64,000 nucleotides of DNA from NCBI GenBank assembly GCA_903893625.1, contig CAITND010000258.1, positions 1 through 64,000 of the forward strand, given 5' to 3'. The DNA is from an uncultured Oscillatoriales cyanobacterium (GTDB lineage Bacteria; Cyanobacteriota; Cyanobacteriia; Cyanobacteriales; Microcoleaceae). The notes beneath the pieces were generated by a model that worked only from the letters and a program-made list of their open reading frames with translations, had not been told where the DNA came from and did no database searches. The position numbers were made by a program, and so were the translations under genes. How positions within the stretch are numbered: position 1 is the first letter of the stretch; each line of letters starts with the position of its first letter. Below, in pieces: positions 8,537 to 17,200 of the stretch.

Positions 8537-9241
8537 TCATATCATCGGTTTCGCTGACTGCCAAAATTTAGGAATCGTTACAAATCGATAGTTTTGCTCT
8601 AACAGTTTAGGAATAATTTCTTGAACCGTTTTGGCGACATCTTTTCCCCCATAATACCCATCATGAAGGACAATAATTGACCCATTCTGTGTTTGTTTGA
8701 TCACACGCTGAGTGACGACATTAACCCCAGGATGTAACCAATCTTCAGGTACAACACTCCACATCACCGGGCGATATCCCCAGCTTGTTAATAACTCTAA
8801 AGTTTGAGGTAAAAAGAAGCCATTGGGAGGACGAACATCTAATATTAATTCTGGTTCAAGATGGCAAGCTTTAAAAATAGCAGTCTGGGTTCTTTCTAAG
8901 CTTTGTTTTAATTCTATTTCGCTTAAAAAAGGAAAAGATTGATGTTGATAACCATGTAACCCAATCCAATGACCGCGTTGATAAACCGCTTGAGCAATTT
9001 CAGGATATTGTTCTACCCATTGTCCTAACCAAAAGAAACTGGCTGTAATTTGAAACTGATCTAAAACCTTTAATAACTCTAAAGTATACTCTGGGTGGGG
9101 CCCATCATCAAAGGTTAAAGCAATTTCAGGTTGAGATAAGTTTCCTCTCCATAAACAACGGGGAAAACTGGGAGTTAAAATCGAATGTAAATAAGGGAAA
9201 AAAGGAGCTAATTGTAGTTTAAAATGAAAGGGAGTATTCAT
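8537..9241 (-). CDS. polysaccharide deacetylase (NodB domain)
   Basis: 234 residues. The carbohydrate esterase 4 fold is shown by motif 1 LTFDDGPH (catalytic base and metal Asp pair), motif 2 HGYQHQS (metal His residues), motif 3 RPPNGFF and a final IIVLHDG. It removes N- or O-acetyl groups from polysaccharide such as chitooligomer, peptidoglycan or exopolysaccharide. No signal peptide is evident, so it may act in the cytoplasm or on the inner membrane. It is in the same orientation as the two surface-protein genes downstream (43-bp gap) and could share their transcript. Confidence 0.9.
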   Translation of the reverse strand: MNTPFHFKLQLAPFFPYLHSILTPSFPRCLWRGNLSQPEIALTFDDGPHPEYTLELLKVLDQFQITASFFWLGQWVEQYPEIAQAVYQRGHWIGLHGYQHQSFPFLSEIELKQSLERTQTAIFKACHLEPELILDVRPPNGFFLPQTLELLTSWGYRPVMWSVVPEDWLHPGVNVVTQRVIKQTQNGSIIVLHDGYYGGKDVAKTVQEIIPKLLEQNYRFVTIPKFWQSAKPMI

Positions 9242-9337
9242 TGAAATTTCAGTTCACAAAACTTTGCATAAAACGGTTAGAATCTCATTCAAAAAACTGT
9301 ACCATATTGATCATCAATTTATCGGTAAAATCCAACC

Positions 9338-9502
9338 ATGAAAAAATATGTTTGTACAGTTTGTGGCTATACCTACGATCCCGACTACGGTGATCCCGAT
9401 GGCGGTATTGATCCAGGTACACCTTTTGAAGAAATCTCCGAAGATTGGATTTGTCCAGTTTGCCAAGCCGAAAAAAAAGATTTTGAAGTATTAGAAAAAT
9501 AG
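9338..9502 (+). CDS. rubredoxin
   Basis: 54 residues, too short for most ORF filters. It contains the two iron-binding knuckles CTVCGY and CPVCQA with the conserved [12 protein letters not shown] and W residues between, so it is a complete [Fe(SCys)4] electron carrier. It has no transmembrane tail and so is not the membrane RubA associated with photosystem assembly. It ends 9 bp before the flavoprotein gene on the same strand, suggesting an operon and perhaps electron transfer between them (inference). Confidence 0.95.
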   Translation: MKKYVCTVCGYTYDPDYGDPDGGIDPGTPFEEISEDWICPVCQAEKKDFEVLEK

Positions 9503-9511
9503 AGGGTTAAT

Positions 9512-10759
9512 TTGTCTAGTATACATCCGTTCAAAGTAATTGTAATTGGTGGCGGGGCGGCAGGTTTTTTTGGGGCGATTACTTGTGCAACTCACCACCC
9601 CCATACTCATGTAATTTTACTCGAAGCCGGACAGCAACCCCTGGCTAAAGTTAGAATTTCTGGAGGGGGACGGTGTAATGTCACCCACGCTTGTTTTGAA
9701 CCTACTCAATTTGTGCAGAATTACCCCAGAGGAAGCAAAGCGTTACGCGGTGCTTTTAGTCGATTTCAAGCTAAAAATACCGTTGAATGGTTTACTCGTC
9801 ATGGGGTGCAATTAAAAACAGAAACCGACGGGCGAATGTTCCCGACAACGGATGATTCTGGGACGATTGTTAATTGTTTAATTCGGGTTGCAGAACAGGC
9901 AGGAGTTAGAATTAAAACTCAAGTTCCGGTTGCTTGTATTTCCTATAACAATTCTAACCCTTATCCCTTTAAAATTCAACTGAAATCGGGAGAAATTTTA
10001 GAAAGCGATCGCGTTTTGTTGGCTACGGGAAATAACCCCTCTGGTTATCGATTTGCCCAAGCTTTAGGACATACCATTATTCCCCCTGTGCCTTCTTTAT
10101 TTACTTTTAATTTGAAAGATCAACGGCTGCAAGATTTAGCCGGAGTTTCTGTTAATTCAGTTCGAGTTAAACTTCCTCAAGCTAAACTGGAACAAATGGG
10201 GCCGTTATTAATTACCCATTGGGGATTAAGTGGGCCAGCAATTCTAAAATTATCCGCTTGGGGGGCAAGAGTTTTATATGATTGTGGTTATAAATCCCCG
10301 CTACAAATTAATTGGCTCCCGCAAGAACATCCCGAACAATTAAAGGAAAAATTATTAACCCTTAAATCAGAATTTCCCAAACGTTTAATCTCAGCTAATT
10401 GTCCCTTTGATTTACCGCGTCGGTTGTGGAAACAATTAGTTAATTATATTGGTATTGATGAGGAAAAACGCTGGTCTGAAATTTCTAATAAATCTCTAAA
10501 TCAACTGATTCAAGAGTTAACCCAAGGCAGTTATAATATTACTGGAAAAGGAGCTTTCAAAGAAGAATTTGTTACCTGTGGGGGTGTAAACTTAAAAGAA
10601 GTTGATTTTAAAACAATGGAAAGTCGTTGTTGTCCAGGGTTATATTTAGCCGGAGAACTCTTAGATATTGATGGGATCACCGGAGGATTTAACTTCCAAA
10701 GTGCTTGGACAACAGGATGGTTAGCCGGACAATCTATAGGCAAATTGGAGGATATTTAA
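9512..10759 (+). CDS. NAD(P)/FAD-dependent oxidoreductase, BaiN/HI0933 family
   Basis: 415 residues from a TTG start. The N-terminal dinucleotide-binding motif VIGGGAAGFFGAI and the family signature KVRISGGGRCNVTH (about residues 45-60) place it in the HI0933/BaiN group of flavoproteins. The C-terminal segment DIDGITGGFNFQSAWTTG closes the FAD site. The physiological substrate of this family in cyanobacteria is not established. It follows rubredoxin by 9 bp. The length and motifs are complete. Upstream bases GAGGGTTAATTTG provide a plausible but weak ribosome-binding site. Confidence 0.9.
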   Translation: MSSIHPFKVIVIGGGAAGFFGAITCATHHPHTHVILLEAGQQPLAKVRISGGGRCNVTHACFEPTQFVQNYPRGSKALRGAFSRFQAKNTVEWFTRHGVQLKTETDGRMFPTTDDSGTIVNCLIRVAEQAGVRIKTQVPVACISYNNSNPYPFKIQLKSGEILESDRVLLATGNNPSGYRFAQALGHTIIPPVPSLFTFNLKDQRLQDLAGVSVNSVRVKLPQAKLEQMGPLLITHWGLSGPAILKLSAWGARVLYDCGYKSPLQINWLPQEHPEQLKEKLLTLKSEFPKRLISANCPFDLPRRLWKQLVNYIGIDEEKRWSEISNKSLNQLIQELTQGSYNITGKGAFKEEFVTCGGVNLKEVDFKTMESRCCPGLYLAGELLDIDGITGGFNFQSAWTTGWLAGQSIGKLEDI

Positions 10760-10852
10760 TCATGATTCAACATCCCCTATATTATATAGGAGTCGCCATA
10801 ACGCTTAGGACTTATGCTGATGCAGCAAACCTATAGGGTAAAGTCTTTTCTT

Positions 10853-10880
10853 CCCTATTGCCTATTGCCTATTACCTATT
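10853..10880. repeat. heptanucleotide STRR tract
   Basis: Tandem 7-bp units (CCCTATT, GCCTATT twice, ACCTATT) in the intergenic region after the flavoprotein gene. The unit type is the same as at 106-133. Confidence 0.8.
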
Positions 10881-10931
10881 ACCTGTCTAATTGAAAACTT
10901 AAGTATAAGAATGGGCAAAGCCCATCCCACA

Positions 10932-11123
10932 TTAAATTTGAGGCTTTCCATCCTGCTTTTCGGGAAGATTTGGACAGGAATTGAAGGTTTTTAACTGATA
11001 ACCTTGTTTTTCCATTGTCTCTACAAAATGAGTCGGATCAAGATCCTCGTTAACGGGTAATACTTCAGGAGGATTGTTTTTTAAATCTTGTCGTTTGTGT
11101 TTAAGTTTAGATTGTTTACCCAT
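10932..11123 (-). CDS. small conserved hypothetical protein
   Basis: 63 residues, with a very basic N-terminus (MGKQSKLKHKRQDLKNNP) followed by an acidic/polar region with one Cys and no motif of known function. It reads like a small soluble cyanobacterial protein. It stands alone, transcribed divergently from ruvA with about 75 bp between the starts, so the two may share a promoter region. Confidence 0.6.
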   Translation of the reverse strand: MGKQSKLKHKRQDLKNNPPEVLPVNEDLDPTHFVETMEKQGYQLKTFNSCPNLPEKQDGKPQI

Positions 11124-11198
11124 GATGTTGATATCCTCATAATTAATTAAAATAATGGTATAATAATTATAACACTTTGAACTATTTTAATTTTCTAT

Positions 11199-11831
11199 AT
11201 GATGGGTTATCTCAAAGGGAACGTTGCCGATCTTCAAAAAGGAACTGGAAATCGAATCACCCTATTACTCGATGTTAATAATATCGGGTATGAAGTGCAA
11301 ATTTTACCTCGAATGAGAGCGGAATTACCTGCATTTGGGGAGTCGATACAAATTTTCACCCATTTACAAGTCCGAGAAGATCAAATAGTTTTATATGGCT
11401 TTTCTAATATGGCTGAAAGGGATTTGTTTCGCCAATTAATTAGCGTTAGTGGAATAGGAACTCAATTAGCGATCGCCCTTTTAGATACCCTCGGACTTCA
11501 AGATTTAATTCAAGCAATTGTCGGCGGTAATACCCGCGTTTTAGCCAAAACTCCAGGCGTCGGAAGCAAAACCGCAGAACGCATCGCCCTAGAACTCAAA
11601 ACCAAACTATCGGAATGGCGACTACAAGCTGGAATGCTTTCATCTATTCCCTCCAATATTACCCCAAAAATTCAAGAAGAAGTTGAAATGACCTTACTCG
11701 CCTTGGGTTATACTGGAGCCGAAGTAATGCAAGCTTTACAAGTTATTAGTCAAGATTCTAGTCTAGCGAAACAAACTAATTCCGATGAATGGATCAGAAG
11801 TGCGATCGCTTGGTTAAGTCAAGGAACTTGA
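11199..11831 (+). CDS. ruvA: Holliday junction DNA helicase subunit RuvA
   Basis: 210 residues, the normal family length. RuvA binds four-way junctions as a tetramer and loads RuvB for branch migration. The N-terminal OB domain (MMGYLKGNVADL), the acidic pin region and the two helix-hairpin-helix motifs (ISVSGIGTQLAIALL and AKTPGVGSKTAERIALEL) are visible, and the C-terminal RuvB-interacting domain ends the protein. The first ATG aligns with the usual MIGxLxG start. It is a single gene here, with no ruvB or ruvC nearby, as is common in cyanobacteria. A long inverted repeat follows and may end transcription. Confidence 0.97.
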   Translation: MMGYLKGNVADLQKGTGNRITLLLDVNNIGYEVQILPRMRAELPAFGESIQIFTHLQVREDQIVLYGFSNMAERDLFRQLISVSGIGTQLAIALLDTLGLQDLIQAIVGGNTRVLAKTPGVGSKTAERIALELKTKLSEWRLQAGMLSSIPSNITPKIQEEVEMTLLALGYTGAEVMQALQVISQDSSLAKQTNSDEWIRSAIAWLSQGT

Positions 11832-11836
11832 AAACT

Positions 11837-11898
11837 TTTGTGTCTTTGTGTCTTTGGGGTTGGGATTATTATTACCACGAAGACACAAGGACACAAAG
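11837..11898. repeat. inverted repeat, GTGTCTTTGTGTCTT type
   Basis: Left arm 11837-11855 and right arm 11880-11898 are near-perfect inverted copies with one mismatch and a loop of about 24 bp. It could act as a terminator-like hairpin for ruvA, though no T-run follows. Similar GTGTCTT repeats are common in cyanobacterial intergenic DNA. Confidence 0.65.
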
Positions 11899-12037
11899 AA
11901 ATAAGTATGTAATCAATTATAATTGAAAAGCTATAACAATATCTCCTTTTTTTACTACCAGGTGTTTTGATCGTTGTGATGGTTGACACATCTCTTTTGT
12001 GTGGCATGATGAACTTAATTATCCACAATCTTTGAGA

Positions 12038-12526
12038 ATGATTCAAACTGTTTACATTGAGACCAGTATTATTGGCTACCTGACTGCCCGCCCCACAGAT
12101 AATTTAATTGTGGCAGCCAATATGAAGATTACTCAAGACTGGTGGGACGAGTATTGTAACTCACTGGTACTTTATACTTCAGAACTGGTTGAAGATGAAG
12201 CCAAAAGAGGAGACTCAATCATCGCAACTCAACGCTTAACCCTACTACAATCTTTGACATTTCTGGAGTTTACAGAAGAAGCCACAGATCTCGCACAGGA
12301 ATTTCTACAGCAGAGTAACCTACCCGAAAAAGCCTCTAATGATGCTCTGCATATTGCCCTAGCTACGGTTTACGGGTTGAATTATCTGTTAACATGGAAC
12401 TGCAAGCACATGGCAAATTCTCAGATCCAAAGAAAGTTATCTGAAATTAGCCGTAATCTAGGATATACCCTACCATTTATCTGTACCCCTTACGAATTTC
12501 TTAACCTTGATCCTCTGGGAGAATAA
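12038..12526 (+). CDS. PIN-domain protein, toxin-like
   Basis: 162 residues from the ATG at 12038. An in-frame GTG at 11999 would add 13 residues without family support. It begins TVYIETSIIGYLTAR, the variant PIN opening in which the first acidic ligand is Glu. Further acidic positions lie in ELVEDEAKRGD and in SNDALHIALATVYGLNYLLTWN. This cyanobacterial PIN subgroup is usually paired with a small downstream protein, and the next gene starts 2 bp after its stop. It is probably an RNase toxin of a toxin-antitoxin unit. The toxin-first order is unusual compared with VapBC. Confidence 0.85.
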   Translation: MIQTVYIETSIIGYLTARPTDNLIVAANMKITQDWWDEYCNSLVLYTSELVEDEAKRGDSIIATQRLTLLQSLTFLEFTEEATDLAQEFLQQSNLPEKASNDALHIALATVYGLNYLLTWNCKHMANSQIQRKLSEISRNLGYTLPFICTPYEFLNLDPLGE

Positions 12527-12528
12527 CA

Positions 12529-12711
12529 ATGTATAAAGATCCAATTTTAGAAGAAATTTATAATTATAGAGAGGAGTACGCAAAATCATTTAACTATGAC
12601 CTCAAGGCTATATTTGATGATTTGCGAAATAAGCAAATGGCTAGTAGCCGAAAATTTGTCAAACTTCCCATCAACCGCTTACCCAATGCACCCCAGCACC
12701 CAACAGTATAG
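12529..12711 (+). CDS. small partner (antitoxin candidate) of PIN protein
   Basis: 60 residues: MYKDPILEEIYNYREEYAKS, then a conserved-looking NYDLKAIFDDLRNKQ and a basic tail. Small proteins of this type commonly sit beside PIN-domain genes in cyanobacteria. The start is 2 bp after the toxin stop, so cotranslation is very likely. I infer antitoxin function from position; no DNA-binding motif is clear. Confidence 0.7.
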   Translation: MYKDPILEEIYNYREEYAKSFNYDLKAIFDDLRNKQMASSRKFVKLPINRLPNAPQHPTV

Positions 12712-12730
12712 CAATTCCGGTGATCAGTTA

Positions 12731-12774
12731 GTAGTTGGGCTTTAGCCCTTATTTTTGCGCTTAAGCGCAACTAC
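12731..12774. repeat. nested palindrome repeat element
   Basis: Outer arms GTAGTTG (12731-12737) and CAACTAC (12768-12774) enclose two small hairpins: GGGC-TTTA-GCCC at 12737-12748 and the 12-bp palindrome GCGCTTAAGCGC at 12757-12768. It can fold as a three-way structure. It resembles dispersed palindromic elements of cyanobacteria and sits between converging genes. Confidence 0.65.
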
Positions 12775-12834
12775 CGCATTTCAACTTTGTTGTGCTTTTA
12801 AGAGTAATTCAAGTTGGAGGATATTGTTGTTTGA

Positions 12835-13275
12835 TTAATCTTGTAAATTTTCGAGGTCTGCAAGGTCTTGATTTCTTCCTGATGCGAGTTTGTTTTTTCT
12901 AAGATTTTCCAAATCTATGAATTTTACAATTACATCATTAACTGTAATTTCAATGCGTGTTTGATAGCAGGTTTGGAAATCAACACCATCGGGAGTTGTT
13001 AATAAATCAATCCGGCTTGGTGGGTAGCCTAATTGAATAATTTGATCGGCTTCAAGAAAGTCTTCTGGTTTTAAGTTTAATGTACCAAAGCCAAATTCAT
13101 CTAAGGCTTTTACCAAATTTTCTGCATTATCTGGTTTCATTTCAATCCAGATATCAATGTCTTTAGTATAACGAGGATGACCATGAATAGCAACGGCATA
13201 ACCTCCAATCACTAGATATCGCACGTTATTGTTGTTTAATAATTCTATAAATTCTTTGAAATCTGGGTTCAGCAT
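12835..13275 (-). CDS. nucleotidyltransferase-fold protein, toxin-like
   Basis: 146 residues. The segment YLVIGGYAVAIHGHPRYTKDIDIWIE gives the GG-x(n)-DxD signature of pol-beta-type nucleotidyltransferases (DxD at Asp-Ile-Asp). The family includes MNT-like and AbiEii-like proteins that modify tRNA or protein partners. Its start lies inside the upstream 68-residue gene (50-bp overlap in another frame), so the two are coupled. I infer a toxin-antitoxin or defence-related pair. The substrate nucleotide and target are unknown. Confidence 0.8.
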   Translation of the reverse strand: MLNPDFKEFIELLNNNNVRYLVIGGYAVAIHGHPRYTKDIDIWIEMKPDNAENLVKALDEFGFGTLNLKPEDFLEADQIIQLGYPPSRIDLLTTPDGVDFQTCYQTRIEITVNDVIVKFIDLENLRKNKLASGRNQDLADLENLQD

Positions 13276-13432
13276 GATATTTCCATTGATGATAGTCTTG
13301 ACGAATTTGTTCTAGGGCTGCAAGGCGTTCTAAATAGGGTTGTTTTTGCCAATAGGTGAAGTCGTTTTTCTGTTGTTTTTGATTAACTTTGGTGTAAGTT
13401 ATGACCATGTTTCGTTGAGTTGGTGATTCCAT
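13226..13432 (-). CDS. small partner of nucleotidyltransferase
   Basis: 68 residues, with the characteristic stretch FTYWQKQPYLERLAALEQIR found in small proteins encoded just ahead of such nucleotidyltransferases. Its last 50 bp overlap the next gene in a different frame. It is probably the cognate antitoxin or regulator (inference from linkage). It is rich in aromatic and basic residues, with no classical DNA-binding fold seen. Confidence 0.65.
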   Translation of the reverse strand: MESPTQRNMVITYTKVNQKQQKNDFTYWQKQPYLERLAALEQIRQDYHQWKYHAEPRFQRIYRIIKQQ

Positions 13433-13480
13433 TTTATTGATCCTGTAAATTTTCCAGGTCTGCGAGAGATAAAATAAAGT

Positions 13481-13891
13481 CTAGCGCAATAAGGCATTAA
13501 AACCAGCTTGTATAAAATGTTGATCGTGCGCTAAGGCTTCTAAAATATTATGTTTTTTCATAATATTAAAAGAGGCACAATCTGTTAAGCTCCATGATTT
13601 ATCTAAACGGTTTTGATATAGCTCTAATGCACTAATAAACATTTCCTGATCTTGAGGATAAACAGTAATATTGGGATTGTTCTTAGAACGGTGTATCAAT
13701 TTAATCATTGATTGCTTTAACCATGTTCCTTTATCAGAAAAAGCATTTAAACATTCCACAAATACCATTTCACTGGTTATGATTTTTAGAGGATAAAGGG
13801 TCTGGGTTATCTCTCTGGCTTTTGAATGTAAATTGTCATTCGGATTAATTAAAGCAATCCAATATCCTGTATCTGCAAAAACCGTTTTCAT
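13481..13891 (-). CDS. PIN-domain toxin, VapC-like
   Basis: 136 residues. It opens with KTVFADTGYWIALINPND (Asp7 as the first metal ligand). It contains the central acidic Glu in EMVFVECLNAF and the SLTDCASFNIM segment with the third acidic position, then AHDQHFIQAGF near the end. This is a complete small PIN RNase. It overlaps the stop of the antitoxin gene by 4 bp (ATGA), the standard TA architecture. Confidence 0.9.
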   Translation of the reverse strand: MKTVFADTGYWIALINPNDNLHSKAREITQTLYPLKIITSEMVFVECLNAFSDKGTWLKQSMIKLIHRSKNNPNITVYPQDQEMFISALELYQNRLDKSWSLTDCASFNIMKKHNILEALAHDQHFIQAGFNALLR

Positions 13892-14151
13892 TCTTCACCT
13901 TTGGGCACACCATACAAATAATAATCAATATTTTCGGCAAAATCTTTAGGAAGTTTTTCCCATTCTTCGGGAGGGACTTCTGATATAATTTCATCGATCA
14001 TATTTAGGATAGAATTATCAAGTTTGGGTAGGGTTAAATCCGTTGTGTTTCTGGTTTTGACTCTGGTTTTCAGAAAAATCAAGAAGTGATAAACTTCCTC
14101 AATTACAAAGTCGGGTGTAGTTTCGAGTTCTTGAATAAGTTCTTGTTTCAT
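13888..14151 (-). CDS. antitoxin of the PIN pair (DUF2281-like)
   Basis: 87 residues from the ATG at 14151. The frame extends to 14190, but the start at MKQELIQELETTPDFV fits the small-antitoxin family, in which a helix of the type IEEVYHFLIFLKTR follows. It ends in a Pro/acid-rich tail likely to wrap the toxin. It overlaps the toxin start by 4 bp, so it is translated first and coupled. Confidence 0.75.
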   Translation of the reverse strand: MKQELIQELETTPDFVIEEVYHFLIFLKTRVKTRNTTDLTLPKLDNSILNMIDEIISEVPPEEWEKLPKDFAENIDYYLYGVPKGEE

Positions 14152-14210
14152 AATCTTAGTTTTAAATTGGGTAAGGTAATAGAGGCACAAAACTATATAC
14201 CCATTTTAGA

Positions 14211-17200
14211 TTAACGATGGGGGAATCGACTGCGAATAATACGGTAGAACATAAGCAAAATCGTCCCAACGAGGGCAAAGGGGAAGGCAAAAACACCCAT
14301 AATAAAACACAAAATTAGATTAAATTTGTTGCGTTGGGCGAATTTAGCAATTTTTTTCATCCAATTGGGATAAAAAGGGTTAGCATCAAGGGATAAATCT
14401 AATTCTTGGTAAATTAATTGCGCTTGCTTAGAAGCAGCAAATCCTTCTTTGATTCTGCCTATTTTTTGATATAAATTACCTAAATTGCCTAAAGAAGCAG
14501 CTACCCCCTGTCTATTCCCAATCTCTCGTTGAATTTCCAGAGATTGCTGGTAATAGGATATCGCTTCTTCGTTGCGTCCTAGGGAATTGTAAGCATTGCC
14601 TAAACCATTTAACGAATTAGCTTCCCACCGTCTATTTCTAATCTCTGGTTGAATTTCGAGAGATTGCTGGTAATAGGATATCGCTTCTTCGTTGCGTCCT
14701 AGGGAATTGTAAGCATTGCCTAAATTACATAAAGAAGCAGCTATCCCGTCTCTATCCCCAATCTCTCGTTGAATTTCCAGAGATTGCTGGTAACAGGATA
14801 TCGCTTCTTCGTAGCGTCCTAGGGAATTGTAAGCATTGCCTAAACCGTTTAAAGAAGCAGCTACCCCCCCTCTATCCCCAATCTCTCGTTTAATTTCCAG
14901 ACATTGCTGGTGATGGGATATAGCTTCTTCGTAGCGTCCTAGGTTTTTGTAAGCATTGCCTAAACCGTTTAAAGAATTAGCTACCCCCCCTCTATTCCCA
15001 ATCTCTCGTTGAATTTCCAGAGATTGCTGGTGATAAGATATCGCTTCTTCGTAGCGTCCTAGGGAATCGTAAGCAATGCCTAAACCGTTTAAAGAATTGG
15101 CTACCCACAGTCTATTCCTAATCTCTGGTTGAATTTCCAGAGATTGCTGGTAATAGGATATAGCATCTTCGCAGCGTCCTAGGGGATAGTAAGCATTGCC
15201 TAACGAAGTTAAAGAGGCCGTATATCGCCAGTCTTGCTTATCGGTGAGATGTTCGACTAATTCCTGATAGAGTTCAGTACGGAGTTGGTTGTTACCGCTT
15301 AAGTCGAGGAAGTTATCGAGACAATTATCGCTATAACTCTCATCCTGAATCACATCAAACGCTGCTTTATATTCCCCCAACTCGCACCAATGATAAAACA
15401 CCTCTAAATATTCCCGCACATCCTCCACCGTCCGCCACTGGTCACGGGATTTAAACCGACTTTGATAAAATTCAATTGCCTTCAAATGGACTCCCGTTAA
15501 ATCCCCCACCCGATACTTGAGATACTCCAAAATCAAGGGCAAAAACGTATAAATTCCCCTGGTTTCCGATGCCAAAAATCCCCGTTTCCCTAACTCCCGC
15601 AATTCCTTATCCGTCACCGTTTCCCCAGAAATAGCCGTCGCCGTCACCCCATCAAACCCCCAACGCAACACCACCAAGGACAACAACACCTTTTGTAACT
15701 TCTCCGATAAACGGTTAAAACTGGCATCCAACACGGCCACCAACTGCACCGCCTCCTGACGGTGGAATCCCTGTAACCGCCCCATCAACTCCCCAATATC
15801 GGCTATTCCTAACGTGGCTAAATCCCCAATAGTCGCCCCGGCGCCGATTTCCCCATTCAGTAACCCCGCCACCAGTCGCAAGGTCAGAGGATGGCCATTC
15901 ACCTCAGCCACAAAAGCCCCTAATTCCGCCTCTGTCCCTCCAATATCTAAATCCTGAAGTAATTGTCTTCCTTCCGTTGCTGAAAGTCCCTCTAGGGCTA
16001 ATTCTGTGGGTTTATCCTGGACTAAATTCGGCACAACTTGGGTCGTCACCAGAATTTCTGTCTGATGACATTTACCCAGCCAGTGTTGCAAAAAATTCTG
16101 ATAACCTTCATCCTGGAGCACCGATTCCAGATTATCTAATATCAGTAAAAACCGTTGTTGTTGCAGACAGTGGATTAAAACCTCGGTTAAACGAGTTTCT
16201 TCAATTTCTTTTAACTGATCTGGAGACAGTTTTCCCAACTGAGTTAAAATTCCCTGGGCGACAATCGAGAATAGGGGACGTTGCCCTAAATCTAGCCACA
16301 ATTTATCAACAAAATCCGTTCTGTCGTTAAAGACTTTTGCCGCCAGGGTTGATTTTCCCATCCCTGCGATCGCCACAATCACACCTAGTTTATTATTTTC
16401 ATCGTCTAACCAACCGTTAACAATCGCTAAATCTCGTTCTCGCCCTTGCCAATACATCACCGCCGGGGGTGTGGTATTTAGACTAAAGGAAATCGCTTGA
16501 ATTTTCGATTTGCCTTGCTCAAAGAAGCCGATAATTGTCTCAAAGCCCTGTTCTACGGTTTGTTTTAACTCTTGATTCTGTTGACCAACTTGCTTAAATT
16601 CGTCGATTATGGTTTTTTCTAAAGTTTGTAATTCCTCTGATAACCAACCCCGCAATTCTTGAATTTGTGCCTGAGTGATTCCCAACTGTTGTAAGACGGC
16701 ATCAAACCCCGATTCCATCTCAGTTCCTAACTGTTTAAACTGTTCTGTATGATCGTTCTGTAACCTTTCAATCTCTGCTAAACCCGCTTGAATCGGTTCT
16801 AAATTAGCTGTCTGTTGGGGCTGATCTCGCAAGGTGGCTAAAATTTGCCCCAATAGGGATAACATCAACCCGGCAAAGGCTTTCCCCCCCTGTTCAGCAT
16901 CCCGTTTTAACACTTCCCGTAGGGCTTTCGGGAATTTCTCGGCTAAGATTTGGGCAACTCCGGTGATTACTTCCGATGGTAAGGTGATCCCGACTTCAGG
17001 GCATAACCAATCTTTTAATAGACTTTCCCAGGCTGCGGGAGTTAAAGGCTGTTGGTTAAAAAAGTTGGTATGGGTTTGAGAAAAGAGGTTAACTAATTCT
17101 TCCTCTTGAATCGGATCAATAATATTAATTTCGCCGTTGCGGTTGGCTTCTGCCAATTTCAGCCACTTTTTCGGCGTGGCTTTCGCCAATTTTTTTAAAG

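Noticed and set aside
11819-12046. 75-residue minus-strand frame after ruvA
   Set aside because: It is read through the inverted repeat at 11837-11898 and overlaps the start of the PIN gene. Its composition is not protein-like.
14470-15215. CRISPR-like array from the regular 120-bp spacing
   Set aside because: The repeats are in frame within a long protein and encode TPR units. There are no unique spacers.
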